A stretch of DNA of 64,000 nt, from the NCBI GenBank assembly GCA_030018415.1, contig JASEGC010000003.1, positions 1-64,000 of the forward strand, written 5' to 3'. Position 1 is the first letter of the stretch. Every line of letters starts with the position of its first letter. Under the pieces are notes generated by a model, which worked only from the letters and a program-made list of their open reading frames with translations, was not told the DNA's origin and did not search any database. This document shows, piece after piece, positions 51,631 through 60,078 of this stretch. This DNA is from Candidatus Aenigmatarchaeota archaeon. GTDB taxonomy: Archaea > Aenigmatarchaeota > Aenigmatarchaeia > CG10238-14. Both the position numbers and the translations under genes were made by a program.

Positions 51631-54513
51631 ATGGCAATACTAGAAGATCAAAAAAAGGCTGAAGAACAGATTTTGAAATTCTGGGAAAATAACAAAATAC
51701 CCGAAAAAGTAAGAAGAATGAAGAAAAAGAAGATATTCTACTTTGTAGACGGCCCTCCCTACGCTACTGGCTCAATTCACATGGGCACAGCATTAAACAA
51801 GATCTTAAAAGATGTTTACATGCGTTTCTTCAGAATGCTGAGTTTTAAAGTCTGGGATCAACCTGGTTATGATACCCATGGTTTACCGATCGAGAATAAA
51901 GTCGAAGAAATGCTCGGCTTGAAGATGAAATCTGATATAGAAAAGTTTGGTATAGAGAACTTCATCGAAGAGTGCAGAAAATTCTCGACAAAATTCATAG
52001 ATGTTATGAGCGAACAATTCAACAACTTGGGAGTATGGTATGACTGGAAGAATCCTTACCTCACGTTGACGAATGATTACATTGAATCCGCATGGTTCAC
52101 GTTCAAGGAAGCGCTCAAGAAGGGCTTACTCTTCAAAGGTTTATACCCTGTTCATGTCTGTCCAAGATGTCAAACGGCTGTTGCTTACAATGAGATAGAA
52201 TATAAAACAGTCAGCGACCCATCCATATACGTAAAGTTCAAGTTAAAAAACAGAAAGAATGAGTATCTAGTGATCTGGACTACCACGCCATGGACTCTGC
52301 CAGCTAACACAGGAGTGATGGTTAAACCCGATGCGGAATACGTTAGAGTAAAAGTTAATCAAGAGATTTGGATAGTGGCTAGGGAGTTGCTGGAGACTGT
52401 CATGGATAAACTCGATATCGAAAGTTATAACATCGTTGAAACTTTGAAAGGAAGTAATTTAGACGGTTGGGAATACTTTCACCCTCTTGCGGATTTATTC
52501 CCATTCCAACAAGACTTGAAGAATGCTCATAGAGTTGTTTTATCAGATCAATTCGTTTCTCTAACAGATGGAACAGGTCTAGTGCATTTAGCCCCAGGAC
52601 ATGGACAGGAAGACTATAAAGTTGGTCTTGAGACAGGATTACCAGCCGTATCTCCTGTTAAAATAGATGGAAGTTTCGATGAGACTTGTGGAAAATATGC
52701 AGGAATTTTTGTGAAAGAAGCTGATGGTCAAATACTCCAAGAGTTAGAGAATCGTGGATTGCTCTTACACCAAGAAAACATAACCCACGAATATCCGCAT
52801 TGTTGGCGTTGTGACTCTTCTTTGTTACTGATATCACTTCCTCAATGGTTTTTCAAAGTAACAGAAATGAGAGACAAGCTGATAGAAGAAAACAAGAAGG
52901 TTAATTGGTGCCCTCCTTGGGCTGGTCAAAGGTTTCAGAACTGGCTCGAAAGTCTAGGAGATTGGCCTATTTCAAGACAAAGATACTGGGGGATACCATT
53001 ACCAATCTGGATTTGTGAAGAATGTGGAGAAGTGAAAGTCGTAGGATCTAGGGATGAATTGGAAAAAATACCAAAAGATTTTCACAGACCGTACATAGAT
53101 GAAGTAACGTTGAAATGTCCAAAATGTAAAGGCAGAATGAAAAGGGTGCCGGATGTCTTGGATGTTTGGTTTGATTCTGGAGTTTGTTCTTGGGCAAGTC
53201 TAGGTTTCCCAAAAAATAAAGAATTGTGGAAGAAGATGTGGCCAGCTGACCTTAACTTAGAAGGACCTGATCAGATTCGCGGATGGTGGAATTCTGAGTT
53301 GATAACGAGCGTGATAACTTTTGATAGAGCTCCGTTCAAGACTATAGTATTCCATGGTTTTGTCTTGGATGCTCACGGAATAAAAATGTCAAAATCCAAG
53401 GGCAATGTGATAATGCCTCAAGATGTGATCAATGAATATGGAAGGGATGTGCTAAGATTCTATCTACTCTCAAGCCCTGCCTGGGATGATTTCTACTTCA
53501 ACATGGATAACGTGAAAGATGTAGCTAAAGAATTCAACATCATGAGGAATACCTTCAATTTCGTCAGTACTTACGTCAAAAAGTTCAAAAAAACTGAGAG
53601 GCTTAAAATAGAAGACAAGTGGATACTATCGAGATTGAATTCGTTGATAGAAAATTATCTCGAATATTTCAAGAGTTACCAAAGTCATAAGGCTGTAGGA
53701 GAAATAAAGGATTTCATCCTTAACGACTTTTCACGCTGGTACATAAAGCTGATAAGAGACAGAGTTTGGCCACTCTATAAAGGGAAGGACAAGGAAGTAG
53801 CTTTTTATACACTCGTAATTGTCACTGAAAACCTTGCGAAACTTCTTGCTCCAATCTGTCCTTTCATAGCAGAGGATGTTTATCAGAATGTAGTTAAAAA
53901 ATTCAAGGTAGGCTTAAAATCTGTACACATGCATGAATTTCCCAAGCCAAACAAAAAAATGATCAACAAAAAACTTGAGGAAAAAATGGAAATTGTTAAA
54001 GCAATAGTTGAAGCATCTCTCGCGGCAAGACAGAAGGTTAACCTGAAACTACGTTGGCCTGCTAAAAGATTAAGTATCGTAACGAAAGATGAGAAGGTTA
54101 AAGTTGTAGCCAATTCTTTGAAGAGTGTTCTCCTGAATGCGAGCAACGCAAAAGCATTGGAAGTCCTTTCAAAAGAACCTAAAGGTAATTTTGCTGAGTC
54201 AGAGTTCGATGGCAATAAAGTTCTAATCGATTTGGTTGAAGATAAGGCGATGATTGAGGAAGCGATGTACAGAGAGTTGGTGAGAAAAATTCAAGCGATG
54301 AGAAAGGAGAATAAATTTATCGTTGAAGATAGAATTAAATTGACGATTAAATCTGATTTTGAAACGGAAAAAAGTCTGAAGAAATTTGTTGGTGATCTAA
54401 AGAAAGATGTTGGCGCAAGCTCTGTCGAGATAGGAAAGTTGGAAGGAGAATATTATGGTGAATTAGAGTTTAGGGGTAAAAAAATGATGTTGAAGTTCAG
54501 TAAGGTCGTTTAA
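51631..54513 (+). CDS. ileS: isoleucyl-tRNA synthetase
   Basis: A 960-aa class I synthetase. P-P-Y-A-T-G-S-I-H-M-G-T is the HIGH-type site (HMGT), K-M-S-K-S-K-G-N the KMSKS loop. G-Y-D-T-H-G-L-P-I-E, W-T-T-T-P-W-T-L-P-A-N-T and D-W-P-I-S-R-Q-R-Y-W-G are IleS-specific. An editing domain is present between these. The C-terminal domain is of the archaeal/eukaryotic length, with paired Cys (C-x2-C) at about 470-505. Start ATG 51631 has GGTGTGA before it. 51455-51630 upstream holds a TATA-like box at 51494-51503 and no gene. Confidence 0.95.
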   Translation: MAILEDQKKAEEQILKFWENNKIPEKVRRMKKKKIFYFVDGPPYATGSIHMGTALNKILKDVYMRFFRMLSFKVWDQPGYDTHGLPIENKVEEMLGLKMKSDIEKFGIENFIEECRKFSTKFIDVMSEQFNNLGVWYDWKNPYLTLTNDYIESAWFTFKEALKKGLLFKGLYPVHVCPRCQTAVAYNEIEYKTVSDPSIYVKFKLKNRKNEYLVIWTTTPWTLPANTGVMVKPDAEYVRVKVNQEIWIVARELLETVMDKLDIESYNIVETLKGSNLDGWEYFHPLADLFPFQQDLKNAHRVVLSDQFVSLTDGTGLVHLAPGHGQEDYKVGLETGLPAVSPVKIDGSFDETCGKYAGIFVKEADGQILQELENRGLLLHQENITHEYPHCWRCDSSLLLISLPQWFFKVTEMRDKLIEENKKVNWCPPWAGQRFQNWLESLGDWPISRQRYWGIPLPIWICEECGEVKVVGSRDELEKIPKDFHRPYIDEVTLKCPKCKGRMKRVPDVLDVWFDSGVCSWASLGFPKNKELWKKMWPADLNLEGPDQIRGWWNSELITSVITFDRAPFKTIVFHGFVLDAHGIKMSKSKGNVIMPQDVINEYGRDVLRFYLLSSPAWDDFYFNMDNVKDVAKEFNIMRNTFNFVSTYVKKFKKTERLKIEDKWILSRLNSLIENYLEYFKSYQSHKAVGEIKDFILNDFSRWYIKLIRDRVWPLYKGKDKEVAFYTLVIVTENLAKLLAPICPFIAEDVYQNVVKKFKVGLKSVHMHEFPKPNKKMINKKLEEKMEIVKAIVEASLAARQKVNLKLRWPAKRLSIVTKDEKVKVVANSLKSVLLNASNAKALEVLSKEPKGNFAESEFDGNKVLIDLVEDKAMIEEAMYRELVRKIQAMRKENKFIVEDRIKLTIKSDFETEKSLKKFVGDLKKDVGASSVEIGKLEGEYYGELEFRGKKMMLKFSKVV

Positions 54514-55041
54514 ATGTACTATGATCTATACTCGAATAAGCAGAGTGAAGATTACTTACCTCGTCTCTATACTAAACCCTCTGTTTCACCAATCTTTACC
54601 GAAGAACAATTCATGCAAACAAGGAACGAGAAACTTCTCAAAAGAATTGTTAACGCGTTGAATTTTATTCGCAGTTATTTCAAAGAAATTATCGGAAGAA
54701 AGCTTGAAAGAGAATTGAAAATTCCCGATATTGTCAGAATTATCACAGGTAAAATTCCAGTTAGAGTCATGGGTGGAATAGCAGGAGTAAAAATCATTAA
54801 ACCTATAGCAGCTGTACCTGTTAACAGAGTGCCGATCATATTCTGTGATGACGATATGGAAAAATTGGCAGATGATGAGTTAATCTTCTGGATATTGCCA
54901 CATGAACTGCTGCATCTGAATGGAATCGAGAATGAAGAATTCATCGAGCGATTCTTGATCAAAATGTATGAAGATTTAGGTTTTGAAGAAATTTCCGAGA
55001 AAATAAAGAGAAAATCTGCTTACTTAAACGGACAAGTATAG
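54514..55041 (+). CDS. putative zinc metallopeptidase (HExxH)
   Basis: A 175-aa protein starting directly at the ileS stop. P-H-E-L-L-H (His 130, Glu 131, His 134) is the HExxH zinc site of zincins. A later acidic residue (E-N-E-E) may be the third ligand. The N-terminal half is basic and helical. It has no signal peptide, so it likely acts in the cytoplasm. It is predicted to be co-transcribed with ileS. Confidence 0.65.
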   Translation: MYYDLYSNKQSEDYLPRLYTKPSVSPIFTEEQFMQTRNEKLLKRIVNALNFIRSYFKEIIGRKLERELKIPDIVRIITGKIPVRVMGGIAGVKIIKPIAAVPVNRVPIIFCDDDMEKLADDELIFWILPHELLHLNGIENEEFIERFLIKMYEDLGFEEISEKIKRKSAYLNGQV

Positions 55042-55068
55042 AAAATTTTTATTACGTATTTACAGATA

Positions 55069-55266
55069 TCACCTAAATTCACTTATGATGTAACAAACTC
55101 CTATAACAATCAAGAATAAACCTAAAAAAATCAACAGTGCGCCAACATAGAATGGGAATGTCCCGACAGGTAAACTAAATGAGATTATGGCGTTTAAACC
55201 TAAGACTATGAAAGCGATTCCTATCCAGATCAAACAAAATGATATGGCCAATAGCCGTAAACCCAT
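55069..55266 (-). CDS. small membrane protein, two transmembrane segments
   Basis: A 65-aa protein with hydrophobic stretches at about 5-28 and 34-60. A short G-T-F-P linker joins them. Of the same general plan as the 54-aa protein at 16937. No family recognised. It is convergent with the metallopeptidase gene. Confidence 0.5.
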   Translation of the reverse strand: MGLRLLAISFCLIWIGIAFIVLGLNAIISFSLPVGTFPFYVGALLIFLGLFLIVIGVCYIISEFR

Positions 55267-55377
55267 TCGATCGACAATAGAATAATTAATTTTTATAGAA
55301 TAAAAAGAAAGTATCCTGAAATTTTAGACTATTACATTTAAGGAAAACATTATATTTTAACTCGATTTATATTTATT

Positions 55378-55515
55378 ATGATTGAAGAAATTATCGGTTA
55401 TCTTGCTGGAATTTTTATCATGGTTAGTTTCATTCCTCAAGTAATTAAATCTTATAGAACAAAAAATGTGAGTGATCTATCTTTAGGATTTACAAGGGCC
55501 CGGCTCGAGATTTGA
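55378..55515 (+). pseudogene. SemiSWEET/PQ-loop transporter, N-terminal remnant cut by tRNA-His
   Basis: G-Y-L-A-G-I-F-I-M-V-S-F-I-P-Q-V-I-K-S-Y-R-T-K-N-V-S-D-L-S is the first helix and PQ loop of a SWEET/SemiSWEET sugar carrier. The similarity stops at about residue 38 (55494). The reading frame then runs into the 3' end of the tRNA-His gene (55497) and stops. A full protein has about 85-90 aa and three helices. The join at the tRNA 3' end is the type of point where integrating elements insert. Confidence 0.65.
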
Positions 55516-55586
55516 ACTCGACCCAAGGGTTCCACAGACCCTTACGCTAACCAGATTACGCCTTTAAAAGTCTACGCCAACCGGGC
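55497..55586 (-). tRNA. tRNA-His(GUG) with 16-nt D-arm insertion
   Basis: Read on the minus strand: acceptor GCCCGGT pairs with GCCGGGC, and the extra G at -1 (55587) faces the discriminator C73, the special feature of tRNA-His. The anticodon arm AGGGT-CTGTGGA-ACCCT carries GUG. The T-arm is TCGAG-TTCAAAT-CTCGA. The D-arm has 16 extra nt: GGCGTA is repeated at 55578-55573 and 55562-55557. Removing either repeat and what lies between leaves a normal D-arm with G18-G19. It is either a non-canonical intron or a duplication that breaks the tRNA. The final CCA is not encoded. Confidence 0.85.
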
Positions 55587-55880
55587 CATCTCTTCAATTC
55601 TATCTTCTACAATTATAAATATTTGGATGGATGGAGGTAATATTTTCTTTATGGTTTTTAATTTTCTTTTAGGTCCTATAATAATTATCTTACCATTCCA
55701 ATATCTTATGTAGTCGATTATTTTCTTTCTAAATCTGGAAATATGTATTGTTTCTAATTTTTTATACATGGCTCATATTTATATTGAAATCCATTTGCGA
55801 TCAAATACTCCGCTATTCTCTTTTCGTGGTTATTGAACATCCTTTCTTCTTCCAACTCTATGAAATCCCATGTCCCAATT
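55572..55880 (-). pseudogene. possible decayed nuclease-like gene
   Basis: One frame (about 55880-55754) reads W-D-F-I-E-L-E-E-E-R-M-F, then N-H-E-K-R-I-A-E-Y-L-I-A-N-G-F-Q-Y-K-Y-E-P, which resembles the beginning of endonuclease-like proteins (H-E-x-x-I-A-x-x-L). A second overlapping frame (55769-55572) gives R-K-K-I-I-D-Y-I-R-Y-W-N-G-K-I-I-I-I-G-P. Together they look like two ends of one gene with an internal deletion. The second runs into the tRNA. Assignment is tentative. Confidence 0.3.
55611..55622 (-). promoter_or_regulatory. TATA box of tRNA-His
   Basis: ATATTTATAATT on the minus strand lies 24-35 nt before the tRNA 5' end, the usual spacing. Confidence 0.5.
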
Positions 55881-55902
55881 TTTAATTATACCATTTTTCC
55901 TA

Positions 55903-56216
55903 TTAAGCATAAACCGCCCTTTCTACACTTTTCTTAATTTTTTTAATTTTCTTTGAATTTTCTGATTGGCTTCCTCTAATACTCCTCCAATTTCTTGGCT
56001 TAATTATTTTTATCCATTTTTGTAAAACTTCTTCTTGGTCGAGTTTTGTAAATGACAAAATTTTTTGAAATAAAGCAAAAGATAAAGTATTTTTCGCATA
56101 CATAATAGTAAAAATGACCCCATCTTTTATCCAAGAGGCGAGACAATTTTCTTAATGAACCTATATTCTTAGCAGCCAATCTTATAAACTCTGACTGTTT
56201 TACTGTTTTGAATATT
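55903..56216 (-). pseudogene. HTH protein gene split by a frameshift
   Basis: In frame A the minus strand reads R-L-A-A-K-N-I-G-S-L-R-K-L-S-R-L-L-D-K-R-W-G-H-F-Y-Y-Y-V-C-E-K, a recognisable HTH. At about 56095 the sense passes to frame B (66 aa from ATG 56103) with L-F-Q-K-I-L-S-F, then E-E-V-L-Q-K-W-I-K-I-I-K-P-R-N-W. The whole would be about 105 aa. The pattern (HTH then helix-turn-helix-P-R) resembles the protein at 6080 and a module in the intein at 58-59.6 kb. No ATG starts frame A. A TATA box at 56230-56242 serves both this and the divergent gene. Confidence 0.4.
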
Positions 56217-56263
56217 ATTCTATCTCTAAGCTTTTATATATAAAAACTTTGAATAATTATTCA

Positions 56264-56464
56264 ATGAGAAGAATAAGCATTCTTAGCATTATTGGGATAC
56301 TTATAATTCTTGTTGTTCTCATACTTTTGATACTAAGATCTGTTGGCATCATAGAAAGTTCTACTGATGATCGATTGTTAATAGCACTTGTTGTTGGTTT
56401 GATTCTTCATGCGTTGAAAGTGGAAGGTGATATAGGGAGGATTAAAGCCAAAATGGGAATATGA
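56264..56464 (+). CDS. small membrane protein, two transmembrane segments
   Basis: 66 aa from ATG 56264. Hydrophobic segments at about 4-25 and 38-50, then K-V-E-G-D-I-G-R-I-K-A-K-M-G-I. TTTATATATAAAA ends about 21 nt upstream, giving a leaderless transcript. No family recognised. Confidence 0.5.
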   Translation: MRRISILSIIGILIILVVLILLILRSVGIIESSTDDRLLIALVVGLILHALKVEGDIGRIKAKMGI

Positions 56465-56469
56465 GATAA

Positions 56470-56574
56470 ATGTGCATGCTTAAAATCCCTGAAGAGGATG
56501 AAGGTTGGCTCGAGAGGGCTGCGATAAGAGAAGGTAATTCAAGAGAAAAGTGGAAGAGGGAAGAATTTAGATGA
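56470..56574 (+). CDS. possible 34-aa protein
   Basis: ORF from ATG 56470 ending at TGA 56574. M-C-M-L-K-I-P-E-E-D-E-G-W-L-E-R-A-A-I-R-E-G, then K-W-K-R-E-E-F-R, a charged helix. ATGAGATAA of the upstream gene is next to it, so it could be co-translated. It may be a remnant. Confidence 0.3.
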   Translation: MCMLKIPEEDEGWLERAAIREGNSREKWKREEFR

Positions 56575-56683
56575 TTGAAGTTGAATCATCTTTCTATTTT
56601 TTACTTCTTCTTTAACTTAAGATAAAAAAAGAACATGTTAATAATTTACCATTTTTAAATAAAACTTTCATCAATAGTTAAAC

Positions 56684-57118
56684 ATGCGAATATTTACGAT
56701 CGGCCATTCTAACAGAACGATGGAAGATTTTCTTAAAATACTGAAAGCGCACGAAATAAAACGAGTAGTAGACGTTAGAAGATTTCCAGGTTCTAAAAAA
56801 TTCCCTCATTTTAACAGGGAAAACCTTGAAAAAGTTCTTCCCGAGAATGACATCGGATACTTCTATCTCGGCGAGCGATTAGGCGGTTTCAGGAAGGGAG
56901 GTTACAAGAATTATACAAAATCAGGGGACTTTCAAAAAGGGATAAAAAAATTGTTAGGAATTGTTAGGAAAAATAAAACAGCCGTCATGTGCACAGAATT
57001 GCCGTTCTTTCGGTGTCATCGAAGATACGTTTCAGACGAGCTGGTTAGGCTCGGCCATAAAGTAATTCACATCTTTGACGATAAGAGGACCTATGAACAC
57101 AAATTAATCGAGCATTAG
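56684..57118 (+). CDS. DUF488 family protein
   Basis: A 144-aa protein. T-I-G-H-S-N-R-T near the start, V-V-D-V-R-R-F-P-G-S-K-K-F-P-H-F-N (about 28-44), Y-L-G-E-R-L-G-G-F-R and C-T-E-L-P-F-F-R-C-H-R are the family blocks. The two Cys and the CH-R pair are kept. The function is unknown. Members are sometimes next to DNA repair genes, and here a UDG gene is 3 kb away. Confidence 0.9.
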   Translation: MRIFTIGHSNRTMEDFLKILKAHEIKRVVDVRRFPGSKKFPHFNRENLEKVLPENDIGYFYLGERLGGFRKGGYKNYTKSGDFQKGIKKLLGIVRKNKTAVMCTELPFFRCHRRYVSDELVRLGHKVIHIFDDKRTYEHKLIEH

Positions 57119-57410
57119 AGGAAAAACTCAGATTGATTTGGTAGTTCTTCTTTTATTAAAGTTTCTAACTCTCTTGCTGCTTTGTATATTCTTTCGCCTT
57201 TTACTTGTGGACGAAGGTTTTATTCATCAATCAGGAAGGAAACCTGTCTGAATTTTAATGTGCAATTATGACATGCTTACTGCTGTTTTTCGCCTTTGTG
57301 AATTTGTTGGATACAAAGTGAAATTCAAAACTATTAAAGAGAACTTACGGAGATATAGCTTGTCTATGACACAAGCAAGAGAAATTTGAAGGAAGATGTA
57401 TCAAATTCCT
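57119..57410. other. 292-bp region with coding remnants
   Basis: On the minus strand, L-R-P-Q-V-K-G-E-R-I-Y-K-A-A-R-E-L-E-T-L-I-K-E-E-L (about 57215-57140) looks like the end of a lost gene. On the plus strand an ORF of 43 aa (57258-57389) starts M-C-N-Y-D-M-L-T-A-V-F. Neither has a named family nor a good start signal. Confidence 0.25.
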
Positions 57411-60020
57411 TCAAATCAATAGACGAAGATTTCCTATTCTTACTTTCTCCAATCCTTCTTTCTTCACAATTTTTAAGCAATTCTGGGCTGTATTTCTGGA
57501 GGTAAATGGTAAGTCCTTCATCATGAAGTGGGGATAAAACGCAAGTAAACTATAAGGTATCGTTGGATCTATATTAGTAATAAATTTACTAATCTTCTTA
57601 ACTTGATCTTCTTCTACGTAACCAGGAACTAAGAGTGTCGACGCGCATAAAAAAGGGACTTCAGGTCTTTTTTTATGATATTTTGCAAGCATCCTAAAAT
57701 TCTTCAAAGCAGTTTTATTCGAAACTCCTGTCAGAGCGAGATTGAGGGCATCATCATAGGCTTTAACGTCAACCTTTATACAGCCTCCTGAATTAAGAGA
57801 AATCTCCGCGAATTTTTTGAGAAGGTTCCAGTTTGCGTTTCCGTTCGATTCTAAACAAATTCTCAGTATATCATTTTTCTTCAATTCTAAAGCTATTTTT
57901 GAAGTTTCTATCGCATGTGATAATTGAGGATCAGGAGTTCCACCGAAATAGCAAATACAAGTGACTTTGTCGTTAACTTTGCTTGCTAATTCTTCAGCCG
58001 AGATTAGAGGAGAAAGTGATTGAGTTAGATTTTTGAAGTGCCAGTTCTGGCAGAATAAACAGTTAAAGTTACAATTATGAGTAAATACATGATCTCCGTG
58101 CATGAAATTATGATAAGGCATTTCTTTTGAGTTGACTTCTAAATCGTAAAGATAACCATCATACTTCACTTTTTTAATCGAATTTATTTTAAGTACGTGG
58201 ATATCTCCGTCTACCAACTTTTTTACAATCAAAGAAATTTTTTTAACGTGTCGAGGATTGACACGTTTGCACTTCCACGGTATGGTATCTCTCTTAAAAA
58301 GAAATGTGGGATAAACTTCAGCGATGGTGGATCTTCCGTTTAACCTCTTAAATTTTAATCCTTTTCTTTTAACTAAAGAAGGCATGCTTTTATAGAAAAA
58401 TCTAGAATTATTTCCTTCGATAATTATGTCCTGTACAGATTTTTGAGAAATTCTTGGAATAATTCCAAACCTTGCCAAAAGTAAGATTATTCCATAATTT
58501 AGCTCGTGACTAATACTATTTGATGATATTATTATACCGCCTCGAACTTCATGAGCATGTCCATTACCTAAAAAATAAGAATCCAACAATTCTTTTACAA
58601 AATTATCAAACATGTCAAAAACAAAAGAAGGAACTTTTTTTGAACAACTATTACTTCCTGTTCCTAAACTTTCAAAAACATGATAAAGTATTCTATTAGG
58701 CGTAACTACCCTAACTGCGCTTGGTTCTCCTTTCCGGAATCCTTTACGAATGCTTGTTTCTATGTTGAATATCTTTTTAACTAGCTTTTGTACTTCCCTT
58801 GCTAAATCCATTTCTTCTATACTTAAATCAAAACTTGTTCTTTTTTCCTTTGTTAAACAACCTTCTGCAAGGTAGAATCCTAAGAGTCTTGCAAAACTTT
58901 TGTCTAGTCTTAAAATAGCTGGTACAAAATTCTTCTTTGAATATTTTGTGCTGAGTCTTAAGTGCATTCTTTCTTTCTTATTTCCTTCAAGTTTAAGGTA
59001 GTGGAGTAGGGGCATCGAATTTTTCCTTCTCCAATTCCCGATGAGGTGTTCTTTCACACTTAAATACTTGGCCAATTCTCGTTGAGATTTGGCATAGAGA
59101 AGGTGTTTAACATTATGAACTGTTATTTTTTCATCACGCTTCATTAATAATTCTATTAAATCGATCGTCGAGACTTTTTTCCTATTTTCTCTTCTTATCT
59201 TTTTCAAAATAGGTAAGAATTCTTCTCCAGTTCTTAGCTCTTTTGCCGGTTTAATTTTGAACCCTTCTTTCGAAAGAACTAATAAGGGGTGATCAGAACT
59301 TACATGTATACGTCTTTTATATTCTAATTCAATTTCAGTCAACTCTCCGTTATTTGGTTTTTTCATCATTCTCGTTACAGGCGCAAACTTCACTTTGAAG
59401 TCTAAAGGATCAAAAGATAGGATTCCTATTTTTCTTTGAGGCTTTATCCAAGTGACCTCTCCAATTTTTATTTTTTCTTTCGCTTTTTCGAACTCTTCTT
59501 CTACCAACTTTCCTATTTTAATTACTTGCGGTTTTCCCTCTATTGACACGAATGTATTTTCATTGAAGGGGACACAAGCGCCATAAAACACGCTTAAGTT
59601 ATAGTAGCCATACTCAGGTCCTTTACTCTTAGCAAAATTAGGATAGCCACAGCCAGTTCCTCCAGGACAAAATTCGATACTTACACAGTTTGTCGGTAAA
59701 GCATCGTAATACCATTCGCACAATCCTTTATCTGGAGTACCAGCAATCCTTATAAGTTTGTTGTTTTTGTTCTCTACTAAACCACAGTATCCTCTTTCTC
59801 CTTCAGGAATCTTACATTCGTTACCGCATCCTAAACATTGCAAACCTTCCGGATTCTTCGGAACAAAGGGAGTTAAATCAAACTTTTTCCTCGAAGTTTC
59901 ATGAGCTTTTCTTGCTATCGGTATAGCTTTTTCAGGATTTTCGATTATACATTTTCTGCATAAACCAAGAAAAGAAGAAATGTATTGCGATTCAGATTTA
60001 CAGATCTTACAAATGCCCAT
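57411..60020 (-). CDS. radical SAM enzyme (PflA/AmmeMemoRadiSam-like) containing an intein
   Basis: 869 codons: N-extein 1-148, intein 149-649, C-extein 650-869. The spliced protein (368 aa) has two N-terminal zinc-type knuckles (C-K-I-C ... C-R-K-C at 4-24; C-L-G-C-G-N-E-C at 62-69). The radical SAM triad C-N-F-N-C-L-F-C and Q-N-W-H follow, as in pyruvate-formate-lyase activase-like and AmmeMemoRadiSam enzymes. Y-F-G-G-T-P-D-P and L-E-S-N-G-N are SAM-binding blocks. The intein sits exactly before the first cluster Cys, so without splicing the enzyme cannot bind its cluster. Substrate unknown. Divergent from the UDG gene. Confidence 0.85.
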   Translation of the reverse strand: MGICKICKSESQYISSFLGLCRKCIIENPEKAIPIARKAHETSRKKFDLTPFVPKNPEGLQCLGCGNECKIPEGERGYCGLVENKNNKLIRIAGTPDKGLCEWYYDALPTNCVSIEFCPGGTGCGYPNFAKSKGPEYGYYNLSVFYGACVPFNENTFVSIEGKPQVIKIGKLVEEEFEKAKEKIKIGEVTWIKPQRKIGILSFDPLDFKVKFAPVTRMMKKPNNGELTEIELEYKRRIHVSSDHPLLVLSKEGFKIKPAKELRTGEEFLPILKKIRRENRKKVSTIDLIELLMKRDEKITVHNVKHLLYAKSQRELAKYLSVKEHLIGNWRRKNSMPLLHYLKLEGNKKERMHLRLSTKYSKKNFVPAILRLDKSFARLLGFYLAEGCLTKEKRTSFDLSIEEMDLAREVQKLVKKIFNIETSIRKGFRKGEPSAVRVVTPNRILYHVFESLGTGSNSCSKKVPSFVFDMFDNFVKELLDSYFLGNGHAHEVRGGIIISSNSISHELNYGIILLLARFGIIPRISQKSVQDIIIEGNNSRFFYKSMPSLVKRKGLKFKRLNGRSTIAEVYPTFLFKRDTIPWKCKRVNPRHVKKISLIVKKLVDGDIHVLKINSIKKVKYDGYLYDLEVNSKEMPYHNFMHGDHVFTHNCNFNCLFCQNWHFKNLTQSLSPLISAEELASKVNDKVTCICYFGGTPDPQLSHAIETSKIALELKKNDILRICLESNGNANWNLLKKFAEISLNSGGCIKVDVKAYDDALNLALTGVSNKTALKNFRMLAKYHKKRPEVPFLCASTLLVPGYVEEDQVKKISKFITNIDPTIPYSLLAFYPHFMMKDLPFTSRNTAQNCLKIVKKEGLEKVRIGNLRLLI
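58074..59576 (-). mobile_element. intein with LAGLIDADG endonuclease and HTH module (501 aa)
   Basis: It begins with Cys 149 (block A: C-V-P-F-N-E-N-T-F-V). Block B is H-V-S-S-D-H-P-L-L. The end is block F/G: Y-H-N-F-M-H-G-D-H-V-F-T-H-N followed by Cys +1. All splicing residues (C1, block B His, penultimate His, Asn) are present, so splicing should work. The endonuclease has L-L-G-F-Y-L-A-E-G as first LAGLIDADG helix, but the second reads Y-F-L-G-N-G, with Asn in place of the catalytic Asp, which suggests loss of cleavage. Upstream of it is an HTH-like segment, S-Q-R-E-L-A-K-Y-L-S-V-K-E-H-L-I. Confidence 0.85.
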
Positions 60021-60078
60021 ATAATAAAAATAAACTCTTAATTTTAATACAATTCTATTTTAAATTAAGGACGAGTAG

